Assembly (NCBI GenBank): GCA_003152255.1
Contig: PLZT01000178.1
Span: 1 to 16,928 of the forward strand
Length of the DNA: 16,928 nt
Origin: Methylocystaceae bacterium
Lineage (GTDB): Bacteria > Pseudomonadota > Alphaproteobacteria > Rhizobiales > Beijerinckiaceae
Direction: 5' to 3'
Part shown: piece after piece, positions 1-6,700 of the stretch
How the letters are laid out: each line of letters opens with the position of its first letter
Position numbering within the stretch: the stretch's first letter is position 1
Program-made: the position numbers and the translations under genes
The notes under the pieces: generated by a model
Seen by the model: the letters and a program-made list of their open reading frames with translations, nothing else
Told to the model about the DNA's origin: nothing
The model's database searches: none

Positions 1-36
1 ATCAACAAGCAACGCTATAAGAGCCTCTCTTTTTGA

Positions 37-411
37 TCACTGAGGGTTGGTGTTGTCCGCGCATGCTCGAAGGCACGTCGTCTGTTGTTCGCTACACGGC
101 TGTCCACCACTAACTTCCGGCGTTCCCGGCTTGTTTCCCTGGCTGTAACATCGCCGATAGGTTTTCTTGCAGCGCGCTTCACAAGCCTGCTGAGCGGAAG
201 CCGTACTCGTCTTCGCCAGTCTAAAATTGGATGGATATCGCGTGGATTGGAGCGCGAAACCTGACGCGCCCGCCTCAACGATGGTCGCTACTTGATATGC
301 CGCCGACTTCGGTCTGCTCGGGGAGTTATCTTCCGCCGCGACAAGCCCCGAGTAGAGAAACGCGGAGACGCACAGAGTGGCGAAGTGGATGGCGTAAGCC
401 CGGGTTTTCAT
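37..411 (-). CDS. small secreted six-cysteine protein, function unknown
   Basis: This 124-residue protein has an N-terminal signal peptide (basic start, hydrophobic 8-25, likely cut after VAA near residue 26). The middle is low in cysteine. The C-terminal third has six cysteines at 77, 81, 88, 106, 113 and 117, with spacing CX3CX6C then CX6CX3C, which is a mirror image. Such spacing could give two helices tied by disulfides after export, but this is inference. The ATG at 411 is preceded by GAGGA (421-425 on the minus strand) with a 9-base gap, which supports the start. I do not recognise a family and assign no function. The gene is followed at once by the window edge, so its downstream context is unknown. 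It lies 172 bases downstream of the next minus-strand gene. Confidence 0.7.
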   Translation of the reverse strand: MKTRAYAIHFATLCVSAFLYSGLVAAEDNSPSRPKSAAYQVATIVEAGASGFALQSTRYPSNFRLAKTSTASAQQACEARCKKTYRRCYSQGNKPGTPEVSGGQPCSEQQTTCLRACADNTNPQ

Positions 412-583
412 ATTCGATATTCCTCGTTTTAAGGACTTCTCCGGCCGCTGATTTATGTAAATAGAAATGCACGGTAGGCGCTAAAGGTTCCCGGCCTTCC
501 AACAGCTAAGCTTTCGCGCGCGGAACTCAAGACTTTCATTCCAGACCCAAGAACCTGAAAAAGGGAACATACCGGCTTTCGGC

Positions 584-997
584 TCAGTCGATCGGGCCGT
601 TGAAGACCGGCCGCGACTTGTCCTCGCCTCTTCTGGGCGCGGCGCCGAACCTGAAGTAAAGCAAGTTGCCCGGCGTCATCCGCGACATTTCCTTGGTGAG
701 CGGGACCGGAATGCAGCGGTCGAAGGCCTCGATCAGACGCGCTTCGAGCTGCTTTTGGCTCTGATGGCGCTTATCGAGTTTGAGCCAGGCTATCCGCGGC
801 GGGCCGATCAACCCGCCCTCGCGGTTGAGGGAAAAGTGAAATGTCCCCTGCATCTTTTCCATTCCCGGAGGCGTCTGAAAACACTGGATGAAATGGGCGT
901 GCACGTCCCCCATGTTCGCGGCGGGGTTCTCTTGCTCCGCGGCGCCCGCCGTCTCGAGGCTGGCGAGAAAGGCGAAGATCGTGACGAAGCGGCGCAA
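584..997 (-). CDS. secreted protein with TolA/TonB C-terminal-like domain (TTG start)
   Basis: The product is 137 residues with a signal peptide (cut probably after AGAA, about residue 20). Residues 32-118 resemble the C-terminal domain of TonB/TolA proteins: a helix with Cys39, a strand pair around FHFSLNREGGLIGPPRI (53-69), a helix (82-94), Cys95, and a closing strand LLYFRFG (112-118). The two cysteines could form a disulfide. This fold binds partners at the inner face of the outer membrane in known families, but here it is free of any membrane anchor other than the signal peptide. The start is TTG at 997; GGGAG at 1004-1008 sits 6 bases ahead, and no in-frame ATG fits better. It lies 94 bases downstream of the SRPBCC gene on the same strand. 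The family assignment rests on pattern only. Confidence 0.7.
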   Translation of the reverse strand: MRRFVTIFAFLASLETAGAAEQENPAANMGDVHAHFIQCFQTPPGMEKMQGTFHFSLNREGGLIGPPRIAWLKLDKRHQSQKQLEARLIEAFDRCIPVPLTKEMSRMTPGNLLYFRFGAAPRRGEDKSRPVFNGPID

Positions 998-1091
998 AAG
1001 ACTCTCCCGAACTCGTGAACGCCGCCGCGGGGGCCGACGCGAGCGTCATCATAGCCTTGTCACGACCGTCCGTAGCGCGATATTCGTCGCG

Positions 1092-1622
1092 TCACTTCGC
1101 GACAAGCGCGTTCAGATTGGCGAGGCCGGCTTCGAACCGGCCGCCGAGCGTCTTGTCGAAGTTCATGACGAGATTCATCGCTTTCGAGACCAGCGTGCTG
1201 GGGCCGGACATGGTCCATGTGACCTTCGTGCGCCCGCGCTCTTGCGGCGAGAGTCGGAACGACACGTCGTTCGACGCGGTAAAGGGTTTGCTCATCTCGA
1301 GCTTGATGTCGACGCTCTCGAACGGCCGGCTGTCGATGATCGTCATGCGCCCGGCGCCGACCTTTTTATCGCCCGACCACGCGAACACCGCGCCCGCGCC
1401 AGCGGCGGGGCCCTCAAAGGTGTTTGTCGCGGCGGGATCGAGCTTCGCCCAGGGCGACCACGCCTGCCAGTTGCGGAGTTCGTCGATGTGGGGAAACACC
1501 TCTTGCGGCGGCGCGTCGACGACCGCCGAGCGCGTCACGACAAAGCGACTGGGCTGCATGATGATCCAGGCGGCGAGCGCCGCCAGCGCGAAATAGAAGA
1601 TTACGAGAAGAAACCCGGTCAT
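1092..1622 (-). CDS. membrane-anchored SRPBCC (polyketide cyclase/START-like) family protein
   Basis: The 176-residue product begins with one membrane segment (about 4-22) followed by a soluble domain. The domain opens with the strand and helix pattern RSAVVDAPPQEVFPHIDELRNW (about 31-52) and WSPWAKLDP, typical of the SRPBCC superfamily, in which a beta-grip with a long C-terminal helix encloses a hydrophobic ligand. The last helix is around residues 140-175. The ligand cannot be told from sequence. The ATG at 1622 follows GGGAGG with a 7-base gap, a strong ribosome binding site. It is transcribed away from the ferredoxin gene, with a 260-base divergent spacer between them, and toward the TolA-like gene. 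Confidence 0.85.
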   Translation of the reverse strand: MTGFLLVIFYFALAALAAWIIMQPSRFVVTRSAVVDAPPQEVFPHIDELRNWQAWSPWAKLDPAATNTFEGPAAGAGAVFAWSGDKKVGAGRMTIIDSRPFESVDIKLEMSKPFTASNDVSFRLSPQERGRTKVTWTMSGPSTLVSKAMNLVMNFDKTLGGRFEAGLANLNALVAK

Positions 1623-1790
1623 ATCGCGGCCTCCCAGCTGGACTCGACAACACGAAATCTAGCGCGTTCCCGGGAAAGGGGAATGCCGCGCGCGGCCGCC
1701 GCCCGGCCGGCTTCGACGCATGGGGCTCTCGATCCCCCACTGGGGCGTCTTGCCGCATACAAAGCTTCTCGTCCGCCGGTGTAACTTACG

Positions 1791-1806
1791 GTGCGAAACA
1801 TCGCAC
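1791..1806. promoter_or_regulatory. perfect inverted repeat upstream of ferredoxin gene
   Basis: GTGCGA-AACA-TCGCAC is a perfect 6-bp inverted repeat with a 4-base centre in the divergent spacer between the SRPBCC gene and the ferredoxin gene, 76 bases before the ferredoxin start. It may be an operator or an RNA hairpin in the leader. No regulator is identified. Confidence 0.25.
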
Positions 1807-1882
1807 GCGGCGTGCTGCACAAAATACTAGCAATTCCGCGAACATGGGCCGCGCTGACGCGCGACATATCAAGGGGACCGAA

Positions 1883-2248
1883 ATGCCGAACGTGACCTTT
1901 TCCTCGCCGCTGCTGCACAAGGATCTGACCGTCTATGCGATCGCCGGCGACACCTCCACCGTTCTCGCCATCGCCGAGGCGAACAAGGTTCCTATTCCGC
2001 ACGACTGCCGCAATGGCGAATGCGGCTCCTGTCTGATCGAGGTCGTCACGCTGTCGGGCAAGACCATGGGCTCGCTTCTGACCGAAAACGAGAAGACGCA
2101 ATTGAAGTCGATCGGCAAGATCACCCCCGAGGAAATCCGCAAGGCGGAAGTCGAGGACATCGCGCCGAAGTTTCGCCTGGCCTGCCAATATGTGGTGCGC
2201 GACCAGGACATTTTGGTGAAGTTCACCGGCGAGCCCGGCGGCGCGTAA
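1883..2248 (+). CDS. [2Fe-2S] plant-type ferredoxin
   Basis: The protein has 121 residues and is a soluble one-electron carrier. Cluster ligands are visible: Cys42, Cys47 and Cys50 in DCRNGECGSCLIEV (CX4CX2C), and the distal Cys101 in LACQ, the layout of plant/cyanobacterial-type ferredoxins. Between them is a charged insert (EEIRKAEVEDIAP, 83-95), as seen in some bacterial ferredoxins. The reading frame is open back to 1844, but the ATG at 1883 has GGGGA (1873-1877) just ahead and begins right at the domain, so the shorter form is preferred. It stands alone, divergent from the SRPBCC gene and convergent with a cytochrome gene. No reductase or partner oxygenase is in the window, so its electron donor and acceptor are not known. 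Confidence 0.9.
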   Translation: MPNVTFSSPLLHKDLTVYAIAGDTSTVLAIAEANKVPIPHDCRNGECGSCLIEVVTLSGKTMGSLLTENEKTQLKSIGKITPEEIRKAEVEDIAPKFRLACQYVVRDQDILVKFTGEPGGA

Positions 2249-2341
2249 GGACCGGCGAAAGCGGCGGGGGCGCCAAAGGTGGGCGCGCCCGTCGCGGGGA
2301 TTGGTCTCGCCTGCCAATCGCGGGTGAACGAGACGAAGGGA

Positions 2342-2986
2342 TTATTCCAGCGAACTAAGATAGGCCGCGACGGCCTTTATCTGCGGCTCTGTCAGCCCGT
2401 GCGCGATCGGCTCCATGATCGCCGAAGTGTCGGGCTTCGATTTGTCCTGACCTCGCTCCTTGCTCCAGTTCACCAGCTTGTTGGAGACATAGTCGTTAAG
2501 CTGACCTGCCAGGCGGGGAAACGCCCCCTCTCCCTTGGCCTCGGGGCCGTGGCACGACGAACAAGGCGCGACATTGGTTTCGGGAACGCCTTCATCATAG
2601 ATTTTTTTGCCGGCGCTCGCGAGTTCCTTAGGCGCGCTTCCCAAAGGTTTGGGATTGAGATCCTTGAAATGCGTGGCGAGACCTTTGAGCATCGCAGGGC
2701 TCAAAACATGGGTCACGTTAAACATGACCGGGTTCGTTCGCCTGCGCTCTATAAAGGCTTGCAGCTGATTTTCGAGATATTCGGTCTGCTGTCCGGCGAG
2801 ACGCGGCATGGGATAAGCGCCACGGAAGCCTTGTCCGTTGGTTCCGTGGCAGGTCTTGCAGTAGTTGATCTTGGCGTCGAGGTCGCGTGGCGAGACGGTC
2901 GCGCTGTCTTCGGCGCGGCTCGCCGCGGCGGAAGCGATTACGACAATCGCGGCGAGAGACAATGACGTTAAGCTGATGCGTTTCAT
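2342..2986 (-). CDS. diheme cytochrome c4-like protein (copy 1)
   Basis: This 214-residue exported protein has a signal peptide (1-25, cut after SRA) and two cytochrome c class I domains. Heme 1 is bound by Cys43, Cys46 and His47 (CKTCH) and heme 2 by Cys142, Cys145 and His146 (CSSCH). Likely methionine axial ligands are Met88 in NPVMFN and Met191 in SAIMEP. Each domain carries the PRLAGQ motif after its heme. This is the c4 plan, a periplasmic carrier of electrons to terminal oxidases or other acceptors. The start chosen is ATG 2986, because it opens the signal peptide and has GGGA just upstream; the frame is open to 3073. It is very similar to the plus-strand copy at 3346 and is transcribed away from it. 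Confidence 0.9.
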   Translation of the reverse strand: MKRISLTSLSLAAIVVIASAAASRAEDSATVSPRDLDAKINYCKTCHGTNGQGFRGAYPMPRLAGQQTEYLENQLQAFIERRRTNPVMFNVTHVLSPAMLKGLATHFKDLNPKPLGSAPKELASAGKKIYDEGVPETNVAPCSSCHGPEAKGEGAFPRLAGQLNDYVSNKLVNWSKERGQDKSKPDTSAIMEPIAHGLTEPQIKAVAAYLSSLE

Positions 2987-3345
2987 GTTCCCGCCCCGAT
3001 ATGATCCAGCGCCGCGAAAACTTCCATAAGCCGATCCGGAAATACGCGCGCGCGTATTTATCCATAGTCGCATAGAGGATCGACGATGCAGGGATTGCGA
3101 TTAGTAAACCAAGGCGCGTGTCGCCTCAACTCCCCGGCCGAGACCATTGGCCGCGGTGATTCATGCTATATCATGATCCGAAAGCATTTTGCGATTGGAG
3201 AGGCGTATTGTAACTAAGTAGGCGCGCGGTTGTCCGAATCGCGCGAGAGGGAATGAGCACAAAGGCCGCTTTGTCCCTTTGGTCAGCCGGTTCGGCTTAC
3301 GGCGGGCGTGATAAAGCAGCAATACAAAGGCGCGGAGACCGGAGC
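2987..3345. other. shared divergent control region of the cytochrome genes
   Basis: These 359 bases separate the divergent cytochrome copies 1 and 2. I see no credible gene in them; the frames that extend the two cytochromes upstream lack signal-peptide or domain sense. The region is less GC-rich than its surroundings. It holds the palindrome ATCATGAT (3170-3177) and a possible promoter for copy 2 (3189-3216). No FNR-type TTGAT-N4-ATCAA site is visible. Control of both directions from here is likely but unproven. Confidence 0.5.
3189..3216 (+). promoter_or_regulatory. possible sigma-70 type promoter for cytochrome copy 2
   Basis: TTGCGA (3189-3194) and TAACTA (3211-3216) are separated by 16 bases and lie about 130 bases before the ATG at 3346. 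The match is partial, so this is a candidate only. Confidence 0.25.
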
Positions 3346-4005
3346 ATGAAGATCGTTGGTTTGCGATTGGCGACGACGGCGGTGTTCGCTCTCGCGTTTG
3401 CCCTAGCGGTCCAGGCGGCGGATCGTGCGGCGGATCGTGACGAAGGCGGCGATTCGGCGCATGGATTCCAAGCGAAGCTCGAATACTGCAAAACTTGCCA
3501 CGGCCTGTCGGGAGAAGGCTACCGCGGCTATTTTCCCATGCCGCGACTCGCCGGGCAGCAGCCGAAATATATCGAGAATCAGTTACGCGCTTTCATTGAA
3601 CGCCGGCGCGTAAACCCCGTCATGTTCAACGTCGCGCACGTCCTCAGTCCCGCGACGCTCGCGGCTCTGTCCGAGCATTTCAAGAACTTGAATCCCGAAC
3701 CCATCGGCGGGGGCCCCAGAGATCACATGGCCTTGGGAAAAACGATCTATGAACAGGGGCTTCCCGAGTCCAATGTTCCCGCGTGTTCCGCCTGTCACGG
3801 TCCCGAGGCGAAAGGGCATGAGGAAATCCCGCGTCTCGCGGGTCAGCTCTTCCCCTATACGCTGAAGGCGCTGTCCTATTGGGGCAAGGAGCGCGGTGTT
3901 GGAGGCTCCAGAGACGACACCTCGGCGATCATGGTGCCAACGACGCACAATCTGACCCACGAGCAAATGTCCGCCATCGCGGCGTATCTAAGTTACATGA
4001 AGTGA
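3346..4005 (+). CDS. diheme cytochrome c4-like protein (copy 2)
   Basis: The 219-residue product has a signal peptide (1-25) and two c-type heme sites: Cys48, Cys51, His52 (CKTCH) and Cys147, Cys150, His151 (CSACH). Met93 (NPVMFN) and Met196 (SAIMVP) are the probable axial ligands. It shares long stretches with copy 1, for example FIERRR, NPVMFNV, HVLSP and SNV/TNV before heme 2, so the two are recent paralogues. The true start is ATG 3346: GGAG at 3334-3337 is 8 bases ahead and the signal peptide begins here, although the frame opens at 3253. A third c4-like gene follows after 41 bases on the same strand, so the two probably share a transcript. It should act in the periplasm as an electron shuttle; its partners are not in the window. 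Confidence 0.9.
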   Translation: MKIVGLRLATTAVFALAFALAVQAADRAADRDEGGDSAHGFQAKLEYCKTCHGLSGEGYRGYFPMPRLAGQQPKYIENQLRAFIERRRVNPVMFNVAHVLSPATLAALSEHFKNLNPEPIGGGPRDHMALGKTIYEQGLPESNVPACSACHGPEAKGHEEIPRLAGQLFPYTLKALSYWGKERGVGGSRDDTSAIMVPTTHNLTHEQMSAIAAYLSYMK

Positions 4006-4046
4006 AAGCGTCTCCATTGGCTTCAAGAAGCACGAGAATCGGGGAC

Positions 4047-4646
4047 ATGAAACGAATCACGTCAAAGCAGGCGGTCTTGGCGATCATCGTGGCGTGCGTC
4101 GCCAATCCCCTCTCGGCGCAGGAGTCGCTCCCGATCCGCAACTGCACGTGGTGTCATGGCAGCTCGGCGCAAGGCTACACCAGCGCGCCGCGTCTCGCCG
4201 GACAGACACACCGCTATATCGAAAATTCGCTTTTGAGTTTTAAGAGCCATGCGAGGGACAACCCTGCTTCCAAACAATATATGTGGGGCGCGGCGGGCAA
4301 TCTCAGTAGAGAGACGGCGCACGGCTTCGCGGTTTACTTTTCCGAGCTGCCGGCCTCGCCCGCCGATGACGGCGACGAAGCGCTCGCGAGTGAAGGGAAG
4401 TCGATTTACGTGGAGGGGAGACCTGCCTCGAACGTCGTCTCTTGCATTGTATGTCATGGCCCGAACGCGGAAGGCTTCGAAGGCATTCCGCGTTTAGGCG
4501 GCATGGGCCACGACTATCTGAAACGACGGCTTGAACAGTGGAACGAAGGCTACCATGCCGCCGCCGAGCCCATGCCCAGAATCGCGAAGAGGTTGTCCGC
4601 GAACGAGATTGAGGCTCTCGCTTCATATCTAAGCTTTGTGCGGTAA
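4047..4646 (+). CDS. diheme cytochrome c4-like protein (copy 3, divergent)
   Basis: The 199-residue product has a signal peptide (1-24, cut after LSA) and two heme sites: Cys33, Cys36, His37 (CTWCH) and Cys133, Cys136, His137 (CIVCH). Candidate Met ligands are Met79 (KQYMWG) and Met176 (AEPMPR). It keeps the PRLAGQ/PRLGG motifs but lacks the arginine cluster and HVLSP stretch found in copies 1 and 2, and its linker is more acidic, so it has diverged in surface and perhaps in partner. Start ATG 4047 has GGGGA directly upstream and opens the signal peptide; a longer frame from 3879 would overlap copy 2 and is rejected. It is the second gene of the plus-strand pair. Downstream it converges with the TPM operon. 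Confidence 0.88.
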   Translation: MKRITSKQAVLAIIVACVANPLSAQESLPIRNCTWCHGSSAQGYTSAPRLAGQTHRYIENSLLSFKSHARDNPASKQYMWGAAGNLSRETAHGFAVYFSELPASPADDGDEALASEGKSIYVEGRPASNVVSCIVCHGPNAEGFEGIPRLGGMGHDYLKRRLEQWNEGYHAAAEPMPRIAKRLSANEIEALASYLSFVR

Positions 4647-4670
4647 GCTAAGAATCAGATCTTGTTAAAC

Positions 4671-4804
4671 TGGATTTTTCAGATTCACCGCGGATGGCCG
4701 CGTCTGGCGCATCTCCAACGCCGACATCCTCCCCGCGCAAAGCCTAATCAGGGTTGCAAGCATCGAATTCGAAGCGATGGAGCCTTCGCGGGCTGCCTCA
4801 AACC
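4671..4804 (+). pseudogene. short coding-like remnant without a start
   Basis: One plus-strand frame, following a TAA at 4668-4670 and running into the end of the TPM gene, reads TGFFRFTADGRVWRIS and then NADILPAQSLIRVASIEFEA. Its codons end almost all in C or G up to about 4730, as real genes here do. There is no start codon until an ATG at 4777, so this looks like the 3' scrap of a lost gene rather than a working one. I do not recognise the family. Composition alone could produce this, hence the low confidence. The other strand also reads through here, but with weaker codon bias. Confidence 0.25.
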
Positions 4805-5410
4805 TCACATCACGAACAATCTGTCCGGCAGTTCGTCCTTCCCGCTTGGCGGGAAACGGCCGTCGAGCAGGCGGGCGGTTTCCTCTATCGCCGCGACATA
4901 GCCGTCGGCGATGCTCCCCTCGCGCAACCGCGCCCGCAGCAGATCGAGCGCGGCGCGCCATTCCTCGTCCTTGATTATTTCCGCGACGCCGACATCGGCG
5001 ATGATCCGCGCGTAGCGTTCCGCCAGCGAGGCGAAGATCAGCACGCCGCGGCGGTCGCTGGTGCGCGCGACGCCCCGGGTGAAGAACTGCTCGCGCGCGG
5101 CGCGGTGGGCGCGGGCGCGTTTGATCCGGCGCGGCGTCAGCAGGGAATGCACGGGCGACAGCGAGAACAGCAGCGCCGCGGCGATGAACACCGCGATTTG
5201 CGCCGCGAAGATTTCGCGCACCGGCCAATGCGTGAACGCGATAAGCGGCCAGGGCGTCGCCAGCGCGACGAAACTCGCCCACAGCGCCGGCACATAGGAA
5301 TAATCCGACGAGCGCCGCGCCAGCACGCAGACGATTTCGGCGCCGGTTTTTTGTTCCGCCGCGCGGATCGCCTCGGCGACGCGGCGATAATCTTCGTTGC
5401 TAACGCGCAT
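4805..5410 (-). CDS. TPM-domain membrane protein (COG3762-like)
   Basis: The 201-residue protein starts with RVSNEDYRRVAEAIRAAEQKTGAEIVCVLARRSSDY (2-37), the opening of a TPM (TLP18.3/Psb32/MOLO-1) domain, followed by two membrane segments (about 41-60 and 68-86). A cytoplasmic or periplasmic half then completes the domain (RGVLIFASLAERYARIIADVGVAE, about 122-145). Bacterial members are commonly encoded next to a YgcG-type TPM protein, exactly as here. Function in bacteria is not settled; phosphatase-like and photosystem-repair roles are known only for plant relatives. The ATG at 5410 shares its A with the TGA of the upstream gene (TGATG), so translation is coupled. A longer frame to 5692 reads arginine-rich nonsense opposite the glycine tail and is rejected. 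Confidence 0.85.
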   Translation of the reverse strand: MRVSNEDYRRVAEAIRAAEQKTGAEIVCVLARRSSDYSYVPALWASFVALATPWPLIAFTHWPVREIFAAQIAVFIAAALLFSLSPVHSLLTPRRIKRARAHRAAREQFFTRGVARTSDRRGVLIFASLAERYARIIADVGVAEIIKDEEWRAALDLLRARLREGSIADGYVAAIEETARLLDGRFPPSGKDELPDRLFVM

Positions 5411-6192
5411 CACCAATCCCCCGAGGCGCCGCCGCCGCCCGACGATCCGCCGCCGCCGGAAAATCCGCCGCCGTCGAAGCCGCCGCCGCCAAAGGAGCCG
5501 CCGCCAAAACCGCCCCCGCCGTCGCCAAAACCCCCGCCTGGCGGCAGGAAAATCATCGGTCCGCCGCCGCGGCCGCCGCGCGCGTTGCGCGACATGTAGA
5601 TCATGATGAATATAAACAATATGAACAGGATAATCGGCGCGAGCTGGTCGATCGTCTCCGACATGGACTGCTCCGCCGCGCGCTTCGTCCATTCGCTGGA
5701 ATCGCTGGAGAGAACGTCGATGATCGCGTCGACGCCGCGCTCGATCCCGCCGCTGAAATCGCCGGCCTTGAAGCGTGGCGCGACCGCCGAGCGGATGATC
5801 ACGCTGGACACGGCGTCGGTCAAAACGCCCTCCAGCCCATACCCGACCTCGATCCGCATCTTGCGTTCGTTGGGCGCGATGAGAAACAGCACGCCGTTGT
5901 TTTTCTTGGCGAGCCCTAACTTCCAGGCGCGGAACAGGCCGTTGGCGTAGCTTTCGATATCGCCGCCCTCCAGCGAACTCACCGTCGCGACGACCAGTTG
6001 GATGCTGGATTTATCCTCTAAATTCTGGAGCTTAGCCTCGATCGACGCCTTGGCGGGCGCGAAGATGATATTGGCCTGATCGGTCACCCGCCCCGCGAGT
6101 TGAGGAAAGCTGAACGCGGCCAGCGCGATGCTGACGAAAAGGCACAGCGCGACGGTCGGCGACGCAAATTTAAATCGATGATTTAGCTTCAT
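5410..6192 (-). CDS. TPM-domain protein with glycine-rich tail (YgcG/COG1512-like)
   Basis: The 260-residue product has a signal peptide or signal anchor (11-28), then a TPM domain (about 29-165) with the signature LAGRVTDQANI, IQLVVATVSSLEG and NGVLFLIAPNERKMRIEVGYGLEGVLTD. A membrane segment follows (about 184-200, LAPIILFILFIFIMIYM), and then a 55-residue tail made mainly of GGGGFGGGSF-type repeats ending in SGDW. The tail is typical of the bacterial YgcG-like family. The ATG at 6192 follows GGAGAGG with about 8 bases between. It lies 21 bases after the Zur-like gene and overlaps the next TPM gene by one base, so the three form one operon. Its role is unknown. Confidence 0.88.
   Translation of the reverse strand: MKLNHRFKFASPTVALCLFVSIALAAFSFPQLAGRVTDQANIIFAPAKASIEAKLQNLEDKSSIQLVVATVSSLEGGDIESYANGLFRAWKLGLAKKNNGVLFLIAPNERKMRIEVGYGLEGVLTDAVSSVIIRSAVAPRFKAGDFSGGIERGVDAIIDVLSSDSSEWTKRAAEQSMSETIDQLAPIILFILFIFIMIYMSRNARGGRGGGPMIFLPPGGGFGDGGGGFGGGSFGGGGFDGGGFSGGGGSSGGGGASGDW
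5417..5580. repeat. GCC/GGN triplet-rich low-complexity tract
   Basis: On the plus strand this tract is an imperfect CCGCCG-rich run that encodes the glycine tail of the TPM protein on the minus strand. The opposite strand stays open as a proline-rich frame only because of this composition. Such tracts are prone to length change. Confidence 0.6.
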
Positions 6193-6213
6193 AAATGGCC
6201 TCTCCGCGCCGCG

Positions 6214-6645
6214 TCACCCGGCCGCGCAACGCTCGCAACGTCCGGCGATTTCCACGACGCGGCTGCGCGGCGCGAAACCCGCCGCGCCAGCGAGCGCCGC
6301 GAGTTCGCGGGCGAGACCGGGCGAGGTCGCCTCCTTCACTTCACCGCATTGTTCGCAAATGAGAAACACGACCGGCTCCTCCGCGCCATGGGCGTGGCCG
6401 CAGACGATGAAGGCGTTTTGCGAGGCGAGGCGATGGGCGAGGCCGTTGTCGAGCAGATAGCCGAGCGCCCGGTAGACCGAGATCGGCGCGGGGCGTTTTC
6501 CCTTTGCGTCCCGCATCATATCGACCATTTCATAGGCCCCGACCGGGCGGTTGGCGCGAGTCAGAATGTCCAGCGCCTGGCGCCGCGCCGGCGTCAGACC
6601 GCCGGGGGCGGGCGGGCGAGGATGTGGTTTGGGCTCAGGACTCAT
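6214..6645 (-). CDS. zur: Fur-family zinc uptake regulator-like protein (Zur)
   Basis: The 143-residue protein has a winged-helix DNA-binding part (about 15-72, TPARRQALDILTRANRPVGAYEM and ISVYRALGYLLDNGLAHRL) and a metal-binding, dimer-forming part. Visible ligands are Cys82, His84 and His86 in CGHAH and two structural CXXC pairs, Cys97/Cys100 and Cys137/Cys140. The CXXC pairs and the NAFIVCGH region fit Zur better than Fur, which has an HHHDH motif. As a known family it binds DNA when zinc is plentiful to repress uptake genes. The start ATG 6645 has an in-frame TAA 9-11 bases ahead (6655-6657) and no clear ribosome binding site, so it cannot be longer. It heads the operon with the two TPM genes, an unusual partner set; no znuABC genes are nearby. 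Confidence 0.8.
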   Translation of the reverse strand: MSPEPKPHPRPPAPGGLTPARRQALDILTRANRPVGAYEMVDMMRDAKGKRPAPISVYRALGYLLDNGLAHRLASQNAFIVCGHAHGAEEPVVFLICEQCGEVKEATSPGLARELAALAGAAGFAPRSRVVEIAGRCERCAAG

Positions 6646-6647
6646 GC

Positions 6648-6694
6648 GCGCATTTTAGCGCATTTTCCGCGCATCCGCGCGCATGGACGCGCAT
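6648..6694. promoter_or_regulatory. five GCGCAT direct repeats at helical spacing before the Zur-like gene
   Basis: GCGCAT occurs at 6648, 6658, 6669, 6679 and 6689, that is with steps of 10, 11, 10 and 10 bases, all in the same orientation (ATGCGC when read toward the gene). The array begins 2 bases upstream of the start codon and ends 6 bases before the stop codon of the next gene, filling the spacer. Spacing near one helical turn places every copy on one face of the DNA, as in arrays for cooperatively binding proteins. No known consensus is matched. Confidence 0.5.
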
Positions 6695-6700
6695 CAGGCG

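Noticed and set aside
888..1784. 298-residue plus-strand open frame
   Set aside because: It lies opposite the TolA-like and SRPBCC genes and reads arginine-rich, domain-free sequence; the minus-strand genes have clear folds and ribosome binding sites.
2282..2311. terminator between ferredoxin and cytochrome copy 1
   Set aside because: GGGCGCGCCC and a GATTGG/CCAATC pairing exist, but no T-run follows on either strand.
4754..5599. 281-residue plus-strand frame with a proline-rich end
   Set aside because: The proline run is the antisense of the glycine tail of the TPM protein; the rest is shadow of the second TPM gene.
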